Positions 24,364 through 33,265 are shown, numbered from the stretch's first letter. The stretch: DNA of 64,000 bases from Halorubrum salinum (GCF_024494575.1 NZ_JANHDO010000005.1:62001-126000); one strand, 5' to 3'. The notes: generated by a model from the letters alone, not told the origin. Made by a program: numbers and translations.

Positions 24364-24423
24364 ACGATCGAACCGCGTCGTGGCCGTCGGACGACGCGCG
24401 CCGACTCGCCCGCCCGTCGGGGG

Positions 24424-24714
24424 TCACCGGATCACGAACCGCGGCTCCGCGATCCGCTCGCTCTTGCAGTCGGGACACCGCGACGGCTCGTTGACCGGGT
24501 CGTCGAACCCGTCGAACCCGCACGCGCGGCACTCCGGCGGCGCGACGAGGAACTGCTCGGACGCGTCGCTGTCGGCGACGGACCGCGAGACGTGGTCGAG
24601 GTGGTCGTACACGACGGGCGTCGGCAGCGCCAGCGACGCGCCGAGGTCGCTCGCGGTCGCCGGTCCCTCACGGAGGGCCTCGGTGATGCGCTGACGGGTC
24701 GTCTCCGTCTCCAT
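24424..24714 (-). CDS. Winged-helix regulator fused to zinc ribbon (COG3357-like)
   Basis: This 96-residue protein has a compact winged helix (residues 5-50: RQRITEALREGPATASDLGASLALPTPVVYDHLDHVSRSV) and a zinc ribbon with Cys pairs CRACGF and CPDCKSE, ending in IAEPRFVIR. This fusion is an archaeal predicted regulator family of unknown target. The length is complete. It is 42 bases beyond the next minus-strand gene and could be in one transcript with it. Confidence 0.8.
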   Translation of the reverse strand: METETTRQRITEALREGPATASDLGASLALPTPVVYDHLDHVSRSVADSDASEQFLVAPPECRACGFDGFDDPVNEPSRCPDCKSERIAEPRFVIR

Positions 24715-24756
24715 GCGGGCCGTTCGTCGCCATCGAATAAAACGCCACGGGCGCGG

Positions 24757-25164
24757 TCACGCGAGCCAGAGCAGACGGAGGTTGCTCGCGGTGAGGATCG
24801 CGCCGACGAGCGTGAGGAGGATCGGGGGAAAATAATAGAGGTGGGCGTCGCCCTCGTTCGCGCCCTGCACGCTGATCCAGAGCATCGCGAGGTAGACGGC
24901 GATCTTCAGCGCGACCAGCCCGCCGAGACCGAACGCGTCGACCGCGCCCGCGACGAGGGGGTTCGCCTCGCTGACGGCGGGGACGTACCGAAGGAAGGCG
25001 ATGGTCGAGACGACGTCGCCGACGCCGTACGTCGTCGTCGCCGCGATCCACAGCGAGTAGAACTCGCGCGTGCGGCGACGGTAGACGGGCGGGCGGGAGT
25101 CGGCGTCACCGGGACGGGACACGACTGATCCAGTCGCGGACCGGGCCTGAATCTGTCGGGTCAC
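24757..25164 (-). CDS. Small membrane protein with three helices (DUF5658-like)
   Basis: The conserved part begins with RRTREFYSLWIAATTTYGVGDVVSTIAFLRYVP and contains three to four hydrophobic helices up to SNLRLLWLA. This recalls the DUF5658 family, whose function is unknown. The start is uncertain: GTG at 25164 (VTRQIQ), GTG at 25122 (VSRPGD) and a TTG at 25245 are all in frame. The 25164 start was taken as a middle choice; the residues before the first helix are Arg-rich and likely cytoplasmic. Confidence 0.65.
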   Translation of the reverse strand: MTRQIQARSATGSVVSRPGDADSRPPVYRRRTREFYSLWIAATTTYGVGDVVSTIAFLRYVPAVSEANPLVAGAVDAFGLGGLVALKIAVYLAMLWISVQGANEGDAHLYYFPPILLTLVGAILTASNLRLLWLA

Positions 25165-25260
25165 AGTCCGGGCACGACTCCGTCGTCCGCGGCGCGGCCC
25201 AAGGGAGCCGCGCCGCGGACGGTCGCCTGCATCCGGATCGTTCAATGTCGACCGGGCGGA

Positions 25261-25953
25261 GTGACTGACATGGGCACGCCACTCGACTCGCGGGACGAAC
25301 AGGTCGCGGAGGTCCTCGACCGGCTCTACGAGGAGTATCCCGACTCTACTATCTCGCTCAACTACTCGAACCGGCTTGAACTTCTCATCGCCGTGATACT
25401 ATCGGCGCAGTGTACGGACGAGCGCGTGAACGCGGTGTGTGCAGACCTCTTCGAGACGTACGAGACCCCCGAGGACTACGCGAACGCCCCGCAAGAGGAG
25501 CTCGCGGAGGCGATAAACTCCATCACCTACTACAACAACAAGGCGTCGTACATCCGTTCGGCGTGCGCGGACATCGCGGAGAAACACGACGGCGAGGTCC
25601 CCGACACGATGTCGGAGCTGACGGACCTCGCCGGTGTCGGCCGCAAGACGGCCAACGTCGTCCTCCAGCACGGCCACGACGTGGTCGAGGGAATCGTCGT
25701 GGACACCCACGTCCAGCGGCTCACGCGTCGGCTCGGAATCACGGAGGAGGAGAGCCCGCAGAAGATCGAGCGGGACCTCCTCGACGTCGTCCCCGAGAGC
25801 GACTGGCAGCAGTTCACGCACCTCATGATCGACCACGGCCGCGCGGTGTGTACCGCGCGGAACCCCGACTGTGGCGACTGCGTGCTCGCCGACCTCTGTC
25901 CCTCTGCGAAACCCGACGCCGACGTCGACCTCGCCAGCGGCGAGGCGTGGTGA
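25261..25953 (+). CDS. nth: Endonuclease III (DNA glycosylase / AP lyase)
   Basis: This 230-residue enzyme removes oxidised pyrimidines and cuts the abasic site in base excision repair. It shows LLIAVILSAQCTDERVN, the helix-hairpin-helix with catalytic Lys LAGVGRKTANVVL, the catalytic Asp in VVDTHVQRLTRRLG, and the 4Fe-4S cluster spacing Cys-x6-Cys-x2-Cys-x5-Cys (CTARNPDCGDCVLADLC). All residues are in place. The start is either GTG at 25261 or ATG three codons later (MGTPLDS); the latter is equally plausible. Confidence 0.94.
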   Translation: MTDMGTPLDSRDEQVAEVLDRLYEEYPDSTISLNYSNRLELLIAVILSAQCTDERVNAVCADLFETYETPEDYANAPQEELAEAINSITYYNNKASYIRSACADIAEKHDGEVPDTMSELTDLAGVGRKTANVVLQHGHDVVEGIVVDTHVQRLTRRLGITEEESPQKIERDLLDVVPESDWQQFTHLMIDHGRAVCTARNPDCGDCVLADLCPSAKPDADVDLASGEAW

Positions 25954-26089
25954 AACGCCGGCACAGACACGCTCTCGAATATAAAACCCCCGCCGACCGG
26001 GGGAGCGATCGACCCGTTTCTCTTCGAAAGGGAACTCGCGTCCGGGTTTATCCTCGTACTCGTCGTACTCGCAAGTGAGGAGAGACACT

Positions 26090-26644
26090 ATGTCAACTAA
26101 CGCGACCAACGAGTTCGGCGGGGAGTTCGGCGGTGTGACGCTGCTCGGGAAGGCACACTCGCTGTCGGCGCTGTTCATCGTTCTACTGCGGGCGACGATA
26201 GGCGGGATGATCCTGTTCGCGGGGCTCGGAAAGCTCGCGGAGTGGCCGTTCGACGCGAGCGGCTACCTCGCGAACGTCGGGTCGGCGAGCCCGGTCAGCG
26301 GCCTGTACGCCGCGATGGCGTCGACGCCGTGGTTCGTCGAGTTCGCGAACGTGTTCGTCCCGGCCACGCAGGTGCTCATCGGCGCGGCGCTCGTGGTCGG
26401 CGCGTTCGTCCGGCTGGCCGCACTCGGCGGGGCCGCCCAGATGCTGTTGTTCTACCTCGGCGGCTGGTCGGGAGACGCCCTCGCGCTGTTCGACTCGACG
26501 CTCGTGTACGCGGTCGTGTTCCTCACGGTCGCGGCGTTCGGGGCGGGTCGGATCCTCGGGCTCGACGCCTACATCGAGCGCATTCAGGTCGGCGGCGAGG
26601 CGCTCGTCGAGCGGTTCCCGAAGCTCCGATACGTCCTCGGGTAA
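26090..26644 (+). CDS. DoxX family membrane protein
   Basis: This 184-residue protein has four membrane helices and the DoxX signature in LLRATIGGMILFAGLGKLAEWPF, with later helices at VFVPATQVLIGAALVVGAFVRLAAL and VYAVVFLTVAAFGAGRILGL. DoxX proteins include the small subunit of archaeal thiosulfate:quinone oxidoreductase, but most members, probably this one, have unknown electron partners. ATG at 26090 was preferred over the start five codons upstream. The sequence before it contains two CGTACTCGT-like repeats and a GGTTTATCC box. Confidence 0.83.
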   Translation: MSTNATNEFGGEFGGVTLLGKAHSLSALFIVLLRATIGGMILFAGLGKLAEWPFDASGYLANVGSASPVSGLYAAMASTPWFVEFANVFVPATQVLIGAALVVGAFVRLAALGGAAQMLLFYLGGWSGDALALFDSTLVYAVVFLTVAAFGAGRILGLDAYIERIQVGGEALVERFPKLRYVLG

Positions 26645-26744
26645 CCGGGGACGACCCCGGGACGGCGGCGAGCGAGGCGTTCGTGCGCGCCGGCGGCCCG
26701 GGTCTCATTTCGCGGCACCGGCCCTGCGTTTCGGGTTCCAATCG

Positions 26745-26751
26745 ATATAAG
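26745..26751 (+). promoter_or_regulatory. TATA box for gshA
   Basis: ATATAAG lies 26-32 bases before the gshA ATG at 26777 in GC-rich surroundings. It is one of the best TATA matches in the window. Confidence 0.65.
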
Positions 26752-26776
26752 AGCGCGGGGGCGGAACAGGCGGGTA

Positions 26777-27859
26777 ATGGACCTCGGTTCGCGGGACGCG
26801 TTCGCTCGGATGGGGACGCTCGGCATCGAAGAGGAGTTCTACATCGTGGACGCCGAGGGCCGCCCGACCTCCGGAACCGACGACCTCGTCTACGGGCGAG
26901 ACCCCCCGCCGGAGATCCCAGAGGGGTTCGACCACGAGCTTTTCACCTGTACCATCGAGGCGCAGACGCCGCTCATCGAGGACCCGAGCGACGCCGGGTC
27001 GGCCCTCTCGACCGTGCGCCGCGCCCTCGTCGACCACGCGGCCGACGACGGGTACCAGATCGCCGCGGCGGGGCTCCATCCGACCGCGAAGTGGCGGGAG
27101 CTGGAACACGTCAAAAAACCTCGGTATCAGGCCCAACTGGACCGAATCCAGTACCCGCAACACCGGAACCTCACCGCGGGGCTGCACGTCCACGTCGGCG
27201 TCGACGACGCCGACAAGGCGGTGTGGGTCGCCAACCGGCTCCGCTGGCACTGTCCCGTGTTGCTCGCGCTGTCTGTGAACTCCCCCTACTGGTACGACTT
27301 CGACACCGGGCTCGCGTCGGCCCGCGCGAAGGTGTTCGAGAACCTCCCGAACACCGGTATTCCGTCGGCATTCGCCGATTTCGAGGCGTTTCAGCGGTAC
27401 GAGCGCCGGATGGTCGAGACGGACTCCATCGCCGACCGCGGCGAACTCTGGTTCGACGTGCGGCCGCACACCGGCCACGGGACCGTCGAGGTCCGCGCGC
27501 CGGACGCCCAGCGCGACCCCGAAATCACCCTCGCTCTGGCCGAGTACGTCCACGCGCTCGTCGTCGACTACGCCGAGCGCTACGCGGACGGGGAGCGCTC
27601 GGCGGATCCGCTCCGGCGCGAGCTCCTCGACGAGAACAAGTGGCGGGCGATCCGCCACGGCCACGACGCGTCGTTCGTCGACCGGGACGGCGAGTCGACG
27701 GTATCGCTCGGTGAGGTGGTCGACGCCGAGTGCGACCGACTGGGAATATCCGGCATCCGCGACGTGTACGAGTCGGAGAGCGGGTCGGCGCGCCAACGAC
27801 GCCTCCGGGACGAGGCGGGCGTCGACGCGCTGTGTGACGACCTGATCGTCTCACCGTAG
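26777..27859 (+). CDS. gshA: Glutamate-cysteine ligase, haloarchaeal GshA
   Basis: This 360-residue enzyme of the GCS2 family joins glutamate and cysteine with ATP to give gamma-glutamylcysteine, the main small thiol of haloarchaea. It starts with [13 protein letters not shown] (Glu metal ligands), has [34 protein letters not shown], and ends with [10 protein letters not shown]. The layout equals the Haloferax enzyme. No glutathione synthetase gene is near, as expected. Glutaredoxin, the CoA-disulfide-type reductase and coaD lie within 7 kb. Confidence 0.9.
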   Translation: MDLGSRDAFARMGTLGIEEEFYIVDAEGRPTSGTDDLVYGRDPPPEIPEGFDHELFTCTIEAQTPLIEDPSDAGSALSTVRRALVDHAADDGYQIAAAGLHPTAKWRELEHVKKPRYQAQLDRIQYPQHRNLTAGLHVHVGVDDADKAVWVANRLRWHCPVLLALSVNSPYWYDFDTGLASARAKVFENLPNTGIPSAFADFEAFQRYERRMVETDSIADRGELWFDVRPHTGHGTVEVRAPDAQRDPEITLALAEYVHALVVDYAERYADGERSADPLRRELLDENKWRAIRHGHDASFVDRDGESTVSLGEVVDAECDRLGISGIRDVYESESGSARQRRLRDEAGVDALCDDLIVSP

Positions 27860-27940
27860 CCCGCGCCACCGACTTGCCGGGTTCCGTCGTCGCAGAAACG
27901 ACGAGAAACCCTTTTGAGCGAGCGGACCCCAGATTCGGGC

Positions 27941-28513
27941 ATGACCACGGACGACGCCGACGGCGAGGAGTCCCCGACGGAACGCACCCGCGAGGAGCTT
28001 CGCAAGACCAAAGCGCGGCTCGGCGAAGGCGCGGACAAGGCGGTACGGGAGTTCGACGACAACGTCGTCGACCTCCTCTCGTGGCTGTTGGACACGGAGA
28101 CGCGCGCCCGGATCTACGTCTACCTCCGCGACAACCCACAGAGCACGAGCGACGAGGTCGCCGACGGCACCGGGCTCTACCCGAGCACGGTCCGAGAGGC
28201 GCTCGCCGAACTCCACGACGAGGGGACCGTCGAGCGCGACAAGCGCGAGGCGAGCGGGGCGGGAAACAACCCCTACGAGTACGAGGCGATCGCCCCGAGC
28301 GAGCTGGTCCGCGGCGTCGTCGGCGACGTGCAACAGGAGCTGAACGCCGTGTTCAACCTCGACCGTCGGCTCGGCGGCGAGTCACCCGAAGGCGACGCGG
28401 ACCCCGTCAGGATCTCCGTCGGCGACGCCGGATCCGACACGGATGACGAGTCGGCGGCCGACGAGTCGGCGGCCGACGAGACGCCGGACGAGTCGGGTTC
28501 GGACGGCCGCTGA
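27941..28513 (+). CDS. Winged-helix transcriptional regulator
   Basis: This 190-residue protein has an acidic, helical lead (EELRKTKARLGEGADKAVREFDDNVVDLLSWLLDTETRARIYVYL), then a winged helix, NPQSTSDEVADGTGLYPSTVREALAELHDEGTVERDK, with wing ASGAGNNPYEYEAI. The tail is acidic with a 15-base tandem repeat coding DESAA. ATG at 27941 was chosen because a CTTTTGAG box lies about 25-30 bases upstream; an ATG nine codons earlier is possible. It resembles haloarchaeal ArsR/GntR-like regulators; target unknown. Confidence 0.78.
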   Translation: MTTDDADGEESPTERTREELRKTKARLGEGADKAVREFDDNVVDLLSWLLDTETRARIYVYLRDNPQSTSDEVADGTGLYPSTVREALAELHDEGTVERDKREASGAGNNPYEYEAIAPSELVRGVVGDVQQELNAVFNLDRRLGGESPEGDADPVRISVGDAGSDTDDESAADESAADETPDESGSDGR

Positions 28514-28585
28514 ACCGCCATTCGTCGATCCGAGCGCGCGTTCGAGCGCCTCGCCGACGCAGCTCGCGGACCCGGCTTCGTGACC

Positions 28586-28592
28586 ATTTAAG
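28586..28592 (+). promoter_or_regulatory. TATA box for coaD
   Basis: ATTTAAG lies 24-30 bases before the coaD ATG at 28616. Spacing fits a leaderless transcript. Confidence 0.6.
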
Positions 28593-28615
28593 TCCCGCCC
28601 GCGCAACGGACGGAC

Positions 28616-29110
28616 ATGAACGTCGCGCTGGGGGGTACGTTCGATCCCGTTCACGACGGCCACCGGAAGCTGTTCGAACGGGCGTTCGAGCTGGGGGACG
28701 TCACCGTCGGGCTCACGTCCGACGAACTCGCGCCGAAGACCCGACACGTCGAGCGGTACGTCCGTCCGTACGACCGCCGGAAGCGCGACCTCGAAGCCGA
28801 ACTCGCGCCGCGCGCGGAGAAGTACGACCGCGAGTACGCGATCCGCGAGCTGACCGAACCGACCGGCATCGCCGTCGAACCGGAGTTCGACGCGCTCATC
28901 GTCTCGCCCGAAACGAGAGACGGCGGAAAGCGGATAAACGAGATCCGCGCCGAGAACGGACACGAGCCCCTTGAGGTGGTCGTCGTCGACCACGTCGAGG
29001 CCGACGACGGCAAGCGCATCTCCTCGACGCGGATCGTCGCCGGCGAGATCGACGAACACGGCCACCTCACCCCCGACCGAGAGGGCCGGGGTGCGACGCG
29101 TCCGGAATGA
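28616..29110 (+). CDS. coaD: Phosphopantetheine adenylyltransferase (archaeal type)
   Basis: This 164-residue nucleotidyltransferase adds AMP to 4-phosphopantetheine in coenzyme A synthesis. The N terminus gives the T/HxGH motif as VALGGTFDPVHDGHRKLFERA, and the C-terminal ISSTRIVAGEID matches the second adenylate-binding motif. In between, GLTSDELAPKTRHVERYVRPYDRRKRDLE is typical of archaeal and eukaryotic PPAT. The stop overlaps the next gene by four bases, so they are probably coupled. Confidence 0.92.
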   Translation: MNVALGGTFDPVHDGHRKLFERAFELGDVTVGLTSDELAPKTRHVERYVRPYDRRKRDLEAELAPRAEKYDREYAIRELTEPTGIAVEPEFDALIVSPETRDGGKRINEIRAENGHEPLEVVVVDHVEADDGKRISSTRIVAGEIDEHGHLTPDREGRGATRPE

Positions 29111-29652
29111 CGGACGGCTCCGACTCCTCCCGGCTCGTGCGTGCTCTCCTCGGAAACGCCGGGTTCGAGCGCGCCGCCGTGTGGAGCGCCGCCGGCTTCG
29201 GCGTCTCGTACGTCGCCTTCGACGTCGTCGCGCTCGGAGCGGACATCCTCGCCACGCTCGGCGTCGCGTCGTCGACCGCCGCCAGCGCGACGACCCTGCC
29301 GGCCGCCGCCGTCGTCACGGCGGTGACCGTCGCCGGCGTCGCCGCCTTCGGCGCGACCGGCGGCGGCGTCCTCCCCGCCGCGGCGCTCGCGTACGGCCCC
29401 CTCGCGGCCGCGCTCCTCAGGACGATCGGACCGACGGCGTACGCGCTGCCGGTCGACGAGGGGGTCTCGCTCGCGGTCGCGCTCGGTGAGCCGCTGGCGG
29501 CCGCCGTCGCCGGCGCGGTCGCAGTCGGCGTCGTCGGATCCGGTCTCGGTCGCGCGATCGCCGGAATCGGATCGAATGCCGACGAGACCGCGGGCTCCTC
29601 GTCGACCGACGACGACGGCCCGGACGCGTCGGGTGCGACCGCGGACGACTGA
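29107..29652 (+). CDS. Hydrophobic Ala-rich membrane protein
   Basis: This 181-residue protein is Ala/Gly/Val-rich with about four hydrophobic stretches (roughly 25-47, 56-80, 88-106 and 120-147) and an acidic Ser/Asp tail. No family is recognised. Its ATG overlaps the stop of coaD in an ATGA arrangement, which supports the start and indicates one transcript. A role linked to coenzyme A cannot be claimed from this alone. Confidence 0.65.
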   Translation: MTDGSDSSRLVRALLGNAGFERAAVWSAAGFGVSYVAFDVVALGADILATLGVASSTAASATTLPAAAVVTAVTVAGVAAFGATGGGVLPAAALAYGPLAAALLRTIGPTAYALPVDEGVSLAVALGEPLAAAVAGAVAVGVVGSGLGRAIAGIGSNADETAGSSSTDDDGPDASGATADD

Positions 29653-29708
29653 CCGCGGGTCGAACGGGTGAACGGGTCGGTCGCGTTCTCCGCCTCCGAC
29701 GGCGTTCT

Positions 29709-31148
29709 CTACTCCACGCTCCCGTTGAGCACCTTCGCCGCGACGAGAACGGGGTCCCACACGGGGCTGAAGGGCGGGGCGTACGCCAGATCCAGCCGCT
29801 CCACCTCGCCGACCGTCATGTCCGCTTCGAGCGCGGTCGCGACCGTGTCGATCCGGACCGCGGCGCGGTCGGGTCCGGCGATGCTCCCGCCGAGCAGCCG
29901 GCCGGTGTCGCGGTCGGCGACGAGGGTCACGTCGGTCTCGGCCGCGCCGGGATAGTAGCCGGACCGCGAGCCGGCCGTCACCGTCTCGCGGACCGGGTCG
30001 AATCCGGCCTCGCGAGCCGCCGCGTCGTCGAGGATTCCCGCGCGGCCGGCCTCCATGTCGAACGCCTTCACGACGGCGGTTGCGGCGATGTCGCCCACCG
30101 GCGTGGGGTCGCCTGCGACCGTCGCCCCTATCGCTCGCCCGGCCCGATTCGCGGTGAGCCCGAGCGGCATCCACGCGTCCTCGCCCGTGACAGCGTGGCG
30201 CGCGGTCGCGCAGTCGCCGGCGGCGTACACGTCCGAGAGGTTCGTCCGGCCGTACTCGTCGGTCCGGACCGCGCCGCCCTCGCCGAGGTCGACGCCGGTT
30301 CCGTCGAGCAGCTCCGTGTTCGGACGGATACCGACGCCGACGATCGCCATGTCGACCGCGAGCGTCTCCGGGTCGCCGTTTGCGTCCTCGAACGCGATCG
30401 ACTCGATCCGGTCGCCGCCGTCGATCGATCCGACGGGCGCGTTCGTGTGGACCGTCACCCCCCGCTCGGCGATCGCTTCCTCGACGCGCTCGCCGACGGC
30501 CGCGCCGAAGTCCGAGAGGAGGTGACCGGAGCGGTGGAACAGGTGCACGTCGAGCCCGCGCTCGGTGAGCGCCTCCGCCATCTCGACGCCGACGTACCCG
30601 CCGCCGACGATCGCGGCGGTCTCCGGCGCGTCCATCGCGGCGTTGCGCTCGACGCGCTCGCGGTCGACGGCGCTCACGTCCGCGCGGTCGGGGTCGTACT
30701 CCGCGGGGTCGGCGACGTACGCGTCGATCGCGGCCGCGGCGTCCATGTCGTGGAGGGTGAACGCGCCGTCGAGCCCGCGCACGTCGAACGGTCCCGTCGT
30801 CGCGCGTCCGCCGGTGGCCACGAGCAGGTCTTCGTACGACTGCTCGAACCGGTCGCCCTCGGCGGTCGCGACCGTGACCGCCTTCGCCTCCGGGTCGACC
30901 GTGACCACCTCGCAGGCCCGCCGGAGGTCGATCCCGCGCTCGTCGACTTCGCTCGGCGACAGCGACAGCAGATTCGACATGCGCTCGACGCGCCCCTCGA
31001 TGAAGTACGGCATCCCGCAGAAGGCGTACGAGATCCACCGCCCCTTCTCGAAGACGACGACCTCGCGATCGGGTGCCTCCCGACGGAACTTGCTGGCGGC
31101 GCTCAGGCCGGCCGCGTCCGCACCGACGACGACGAACGGATCGCTCAT
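29709..31148 (-). CDS. CoA-disulfide reductase-like FAD/NAD(P) oxidoreductase
   Basis: This 479-residue flavoprotein belongs to the single-Cys branch of the pyridine nucleotide-disulfide family. It has the FAD loop FVVVGADAAGLSAASKFRRE, the redox Cys in SYAFCGMPYFIEG near 43, the NAD(P) loop AAIVGGGYVGVEMAEAL, the second FAD motif VYAAGDCATARHAVTG, and a dimer domain ending in YAPPFSPVWDPVLVAA. The SYAxCGxPY site is that of CoA-disulfide reductases and NADH oxidases. The first FAD loop has Ala where Gly is usual (GADAAG). The start at 31148 begins on the Rossmann fold. Confidence 0.87.
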   Translation of the reverse strand: MSDPFVVVGADAAGLSAASKFRREAPDREVVVFEKGRWISYAFCGMPYFIEGRVERMSNLLSLSPSEVDERGIDLRRACEVVTVDPEAKAVTVATAEGDRFEQSYEDLLVATGGRATTGPFDVRGLDGAFTLHDMDAAAAIDAYVADPAEYDPDRADVSAVDRERVERNAAMDAPETAAIVGGGYVGVEMAEALTERGLDVHLFHRSGHLLSDFGAAVGERVEEAIAERGVTVHTNAPVGSIDGGDRIESIAFEDANGDPETLAVDMAIVGVGIRPNTELLDGTGVDLGEGGAVRTDEYGRTNLSDVYAAGDCATARHAVTGEDAWMPLGLTANRAGRAIGATVAGDPTPVGDIAATAVVKAFDMEAGRAGILDDAAAREAGFDPVRETVTAGSRSGYYPGAAETDVTLVADRDTGRLLGGSIAGPDRAAVRIDTVATALEADMTVGEVERLDLAYAPPFSPVWDPVLVAAKVLNGSVE

Positions 31149-31209
31149 GGTGCGGGGAACGGCGGGTGCGTTCAAAAAGCCACGGCGGTCGGACGGTCCC
31201 GTCGTCCGA

Positions 31210-31674
31210 TCAGGCGTCGTCGGTCGCGGCCGGTCCGTCACCGTCATCGGCCAGCCGCGACAGCGTCTCGCGCGCGTTCTCGACGGCCTTCTCTTTCTTC
31301 GCCGGATACGCCTCTACCTTCGCCCGAACGGTGATCCCGGGGCCGAGCCGGACCTCGCCGCGGAAGGCGGCCTGTTTGTCGACGCGCAAGAAGAGCGCGC
31401 AGTTGTCGTCGACGCGGTCGTCGAGCTCGTCGATCACGCGATCGACGCCGTCGAGGTCGGCGAGGGCGTCGAGCACGTGGCGCATCCCGTCGGCGTTCTC
31501 GACGCGGGCGGAGAGCACGACGATGCGGTCGCCGTGGTGGCCGACGTTCTCGGCGCGGTCGATTTCGGCGTCCTCGGGGAGGAACGTGCGGAGGGCGTCC
31601 GTGACCCGCTTTTCGTCTTCAGTGGCGTACGCGAACGCGCGGAGATCGACGTAGTGGAACGGGACTGTGGGCAT
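31210..31674 (-). CDS. RNA-binding protein of COG1325 (exosome-associated)
   Basis: This 154-residue protein fits the archaeal COG1325 family, described as a predicted exosome subunit. The fold starts with VPFHYVDLRAFAYATEDEKRVTDALRTFLP and has NVGHHGDRIVVLSARVENADGMRHVLDAL, then CALFLRVDKQAAFRGEVRLG. The Lys-rich KVEAYPAKKEKAVENARETL helix precedes a short acidic tail. Direct evidence of RNA binding is lacking in the sequence itself. It is followed by the DUF1918-like small gene in the opposite order of transcription (upstream of this gene). Confidence 0.78.
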   Translation of the reverse strand: MPTVPFHYVDLRAFAYATEDEKRVTDALRTFLPEDAEIDRAENVGHHGDRIVVLSARVENADGMRHVLDALADLDGVDRVIDELDDRVDDNCALFLRVDKQAAFRGEVRLGPGITVRAKVEAYPAKKEKAVENARETLSRLADDGDGPAATDDA

Positions 31675-31698
31675 TACGGGGTAAAACGGTGGGAGGCG

Positions 31699-31887
31699 TT
31701 ACTCGTCGCTCTCGACGGCGTCGAGGGACTCCTCGGGAACGCCGGTCTCCTGACCGTCCTCGAAGCTGACGGTGTAGGTCGCGTCGCCGAACATCGTCTC
31801 CATGACCTGCGTGATCGTGCCCGTCTCGCCGTCGTACTCGCTGTGTTTGTCGTGGAGTACGACCTCGTCTTCCTTCTCGAAGCTCAT
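31699..31887 (-). CDS. Small SH3-like protein (DUF1918-type)
   Basis: This 62-residue acidic protein, MSFEKEDEVVLHDKHSEYDGETGTITQVMETMFGDATYTVSFEDGQETGV and a short end, looks like a single SH3-like barrel of the DUF1918 kind. Its function is unknown. It lies 24 bases upstream of the COG1325 gene on the same strand, so the two may form an operon. The ATG at 31887 gives the compact domain; the longer frame upstream is not similar. Confidence 0.72.
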   Translation of the reverse strand: MSFEKEDEVVLHDKHSEYDGETGTITQVMETMFGDATYTVSFEDGQETGVPEESLDAVESDE

Positions 31888-31987
31888 GAATGCCCGTTCC
31901 GCTGGGACAGTTAAAAGCGCGCGGATCCCGAACGCCGCCGTCGAAACTCCGGAGAACGTCATCGCACCGCAAGCGGGGCGGGCGCAG

Positions 31988-32575
31988 TTACCACACCGCA
32001 AGCAACGCGGCGATCACCGACACCGCGATGACCACGCCGACCGCGACGGAGACGATCACGCTGTCGACGGTGAGCGCGACCGAGACACCCGCGACGACGG
32101 CCACGAGCGCGAGCAGGGCGGCGGGCACGCCGCCCCGCTCGACGAGCCGGTCGAGCGCGTTCTCGACGCGTTGTCTCAGCGGCGTCTCCGGGGGGCGCTC
32201 CGGCGGCTTCGTGAACGTCTCGTCGACCGCGACGGTGTCGGCCTCGGTGTCGGCCGGCGGGTCGATCTGCACGTCCACGTACCGCGTCTCCGAGCCGTAC
32301 CCGGTGACGATCTTCAGCTTTCCGCGGACCGGCTCTCGGAGGTCGTCGGCCGAAACGGACACGTGAACGTGTCTCGTCGCCTCGTCGTCGACGAAGTGGT
32401 TCGTCTCGTCGACGGACGCGACCCGGTCTAGGTCGTCGTCGAAGTGGACGTGGACGTGGGTCGAGCGTCCACGGTTCTCGAACGCGATAGGGAACGGCCC
32501 GCTCGCCGAGAAACGGTCCGGGGCCCGTATCTCGTGGACCGAGTCTCCGTTCAGTTCGACGACGAGTGTCGGCAC
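31988..32575 (-). CDS. Haloarchaeal membrane-anchored beta-domain protein (DUF7524-like)
   Basis: This 195-residue protein has a soluble, beta-rich N-terminal domain (1-110: MPTLVVELNGDSVHEIRAP, PIAFENRGRSTHVHVHFDDDLDRVA, HVHVSVSADDLREPVRGKLKIVTGYGSETRYVDVQI) and two C-terminal helices (about 148-166 and 170-192). The anchor suggests that the domain faces one side of the membrane. I connect it with a haloarchaea-only family (perhaps DUF7524) of unknown role. Start at 32575 is supported by an AT-rich leader with TTTTTTAG on the minus strand. Confidence 0.65.
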   Translation of the reverse strand: MPTLVVELNGDSVHEIRAPDRFSASGPFPIAFENRGRSTHVHVHFDDDLDRVASVDETNHFVDDEATRHVHVSVSADDLREPVRGKLKIVTGYGSETRYVDVQIDPPADTEADTVAVDETFTKPPERPPETPLRQRVENALDRLVERGGVPAALLALVAVVAGVSVALTVDSVIVSVAVGVVIAVSVIAALLAVW

Positions 32576-32663
32576 GTGTGGGTCGACGGACTCACACTAA
32601 AAAAAGATGCAGTACGATTCGTCGCGTGCGTCTACTCCGCTAGGCGTCTCGATTCGCACCGAC

Positions 32664-32858
32664 TCAAGCGGCCGCCTCGTCTCGCATGTCCGGGGGAAGG
32701 AGGTTCGGGATGCCGTCTTCGATCGGGTACGTCTCTCCGCACTCGGTGCACGTGAGCGTCCCGCGCAGCACCTCTCCTCCGTCCCGCTCGTCGGCGTCGA
32801 GGTCGAGGTCGGCCTTGTCGAGCGGACAACAGACGACGTCCATCAGAGATTCCTTCAT
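32664..32858 (-). CDS. Trm112-family zinc protein
   Basis: This 64-residue protein carries the Trm112 zinc site in two halves: VVCCPLDKADL and TCTECGETYPIEDGIPNLLP. Trm112 is a partner that stabilises several methyltransferases acting on tRNA, rRNA and release factor; in Haloferax it has been shown to bind multiple methyltransferases. Length and motif order are complete. The gene stands between a membrane protein and the divergent RNase P gene. Confidence 0.88.
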   Translation of the reverse strand: MKESLMDVVCCPLDKADLDLDADERDGGEVLRGTLTCTECGETYPIEDGIPNLLPPDMRDEAAA

Positions 32859-32986
32859 ACCTCCCGGTTCGCGTGCGCCGGTAAAAAACCGTGCGGGTCG
32901 GACGCACCGGTGGGACCGGGCGAGTCGACCGGCCCGGACGGCGGCCGATGACAACGATTTTGACGGTTGGCTCCCCCGGACGGCGT

Positions 32987-33265
32987 ATGGGGATCCCGTC
33001 GGAACGGATCGAGCGACTGTTCACGCTGGCACGCGAGGCGGTCGTGGACGACGAGTACGACAGGGCTCGCGAGTACGTGGCGCTCGCGCGCCGGATCGCG
33101 GAGCGGAACCGATGTGGCGTCCCCGCCGCGTTCTCGCGGCGCACCTGCGACGACTGCGACGTGTACCTGCGCCCGGGGAAGACGAGCCGGGTCAGGCTCG
33201 GACCGGGCCGCGTCGTCGTCCGCTGTCGCGAGTGCGGATCGACCGCTCGGTACCCGTTCGACTGA
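32987..33265 (+). CDS. rnp4: RNase P protein component 4 (Rpp21)
   Basis: This 92-residue protein has the Rpp21/Rpr2 layout: two N-terminal helices (IERLFTLAREAVVDDEYDRAREYVALARRIAERN) followed by a zinc ribbon with TCDDCDVYLRPGKTSRVR and VVVRCRECGSTARYPFD. It is one of the archaeal RNase P proteins that help the catalytic RNA to process tRNA 5' ends. ATG at 32987 was chosen; an in-frame ATG at 32948 would add 13 residues without family character. A CGATTTTGA box about 30 bases upstream supports it. Confidence 0.9.
   Translation: MGIPSERIERLFTLAREAVVDDEYDRAREYVALARRIAERNRCGVPAAFSRRTCDDCDVYLRPGKTSRVRLGPGRVVVRCRECGSTARYPFD

Noticed and set aside
28651-31038. A 795-residue open frame on the minus strand across coaD and the flavoprotein
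   Set aside because: It is antisense to coaD and the next gene and in a shifted frame inside the real flavoprotein gene; it has no domain.
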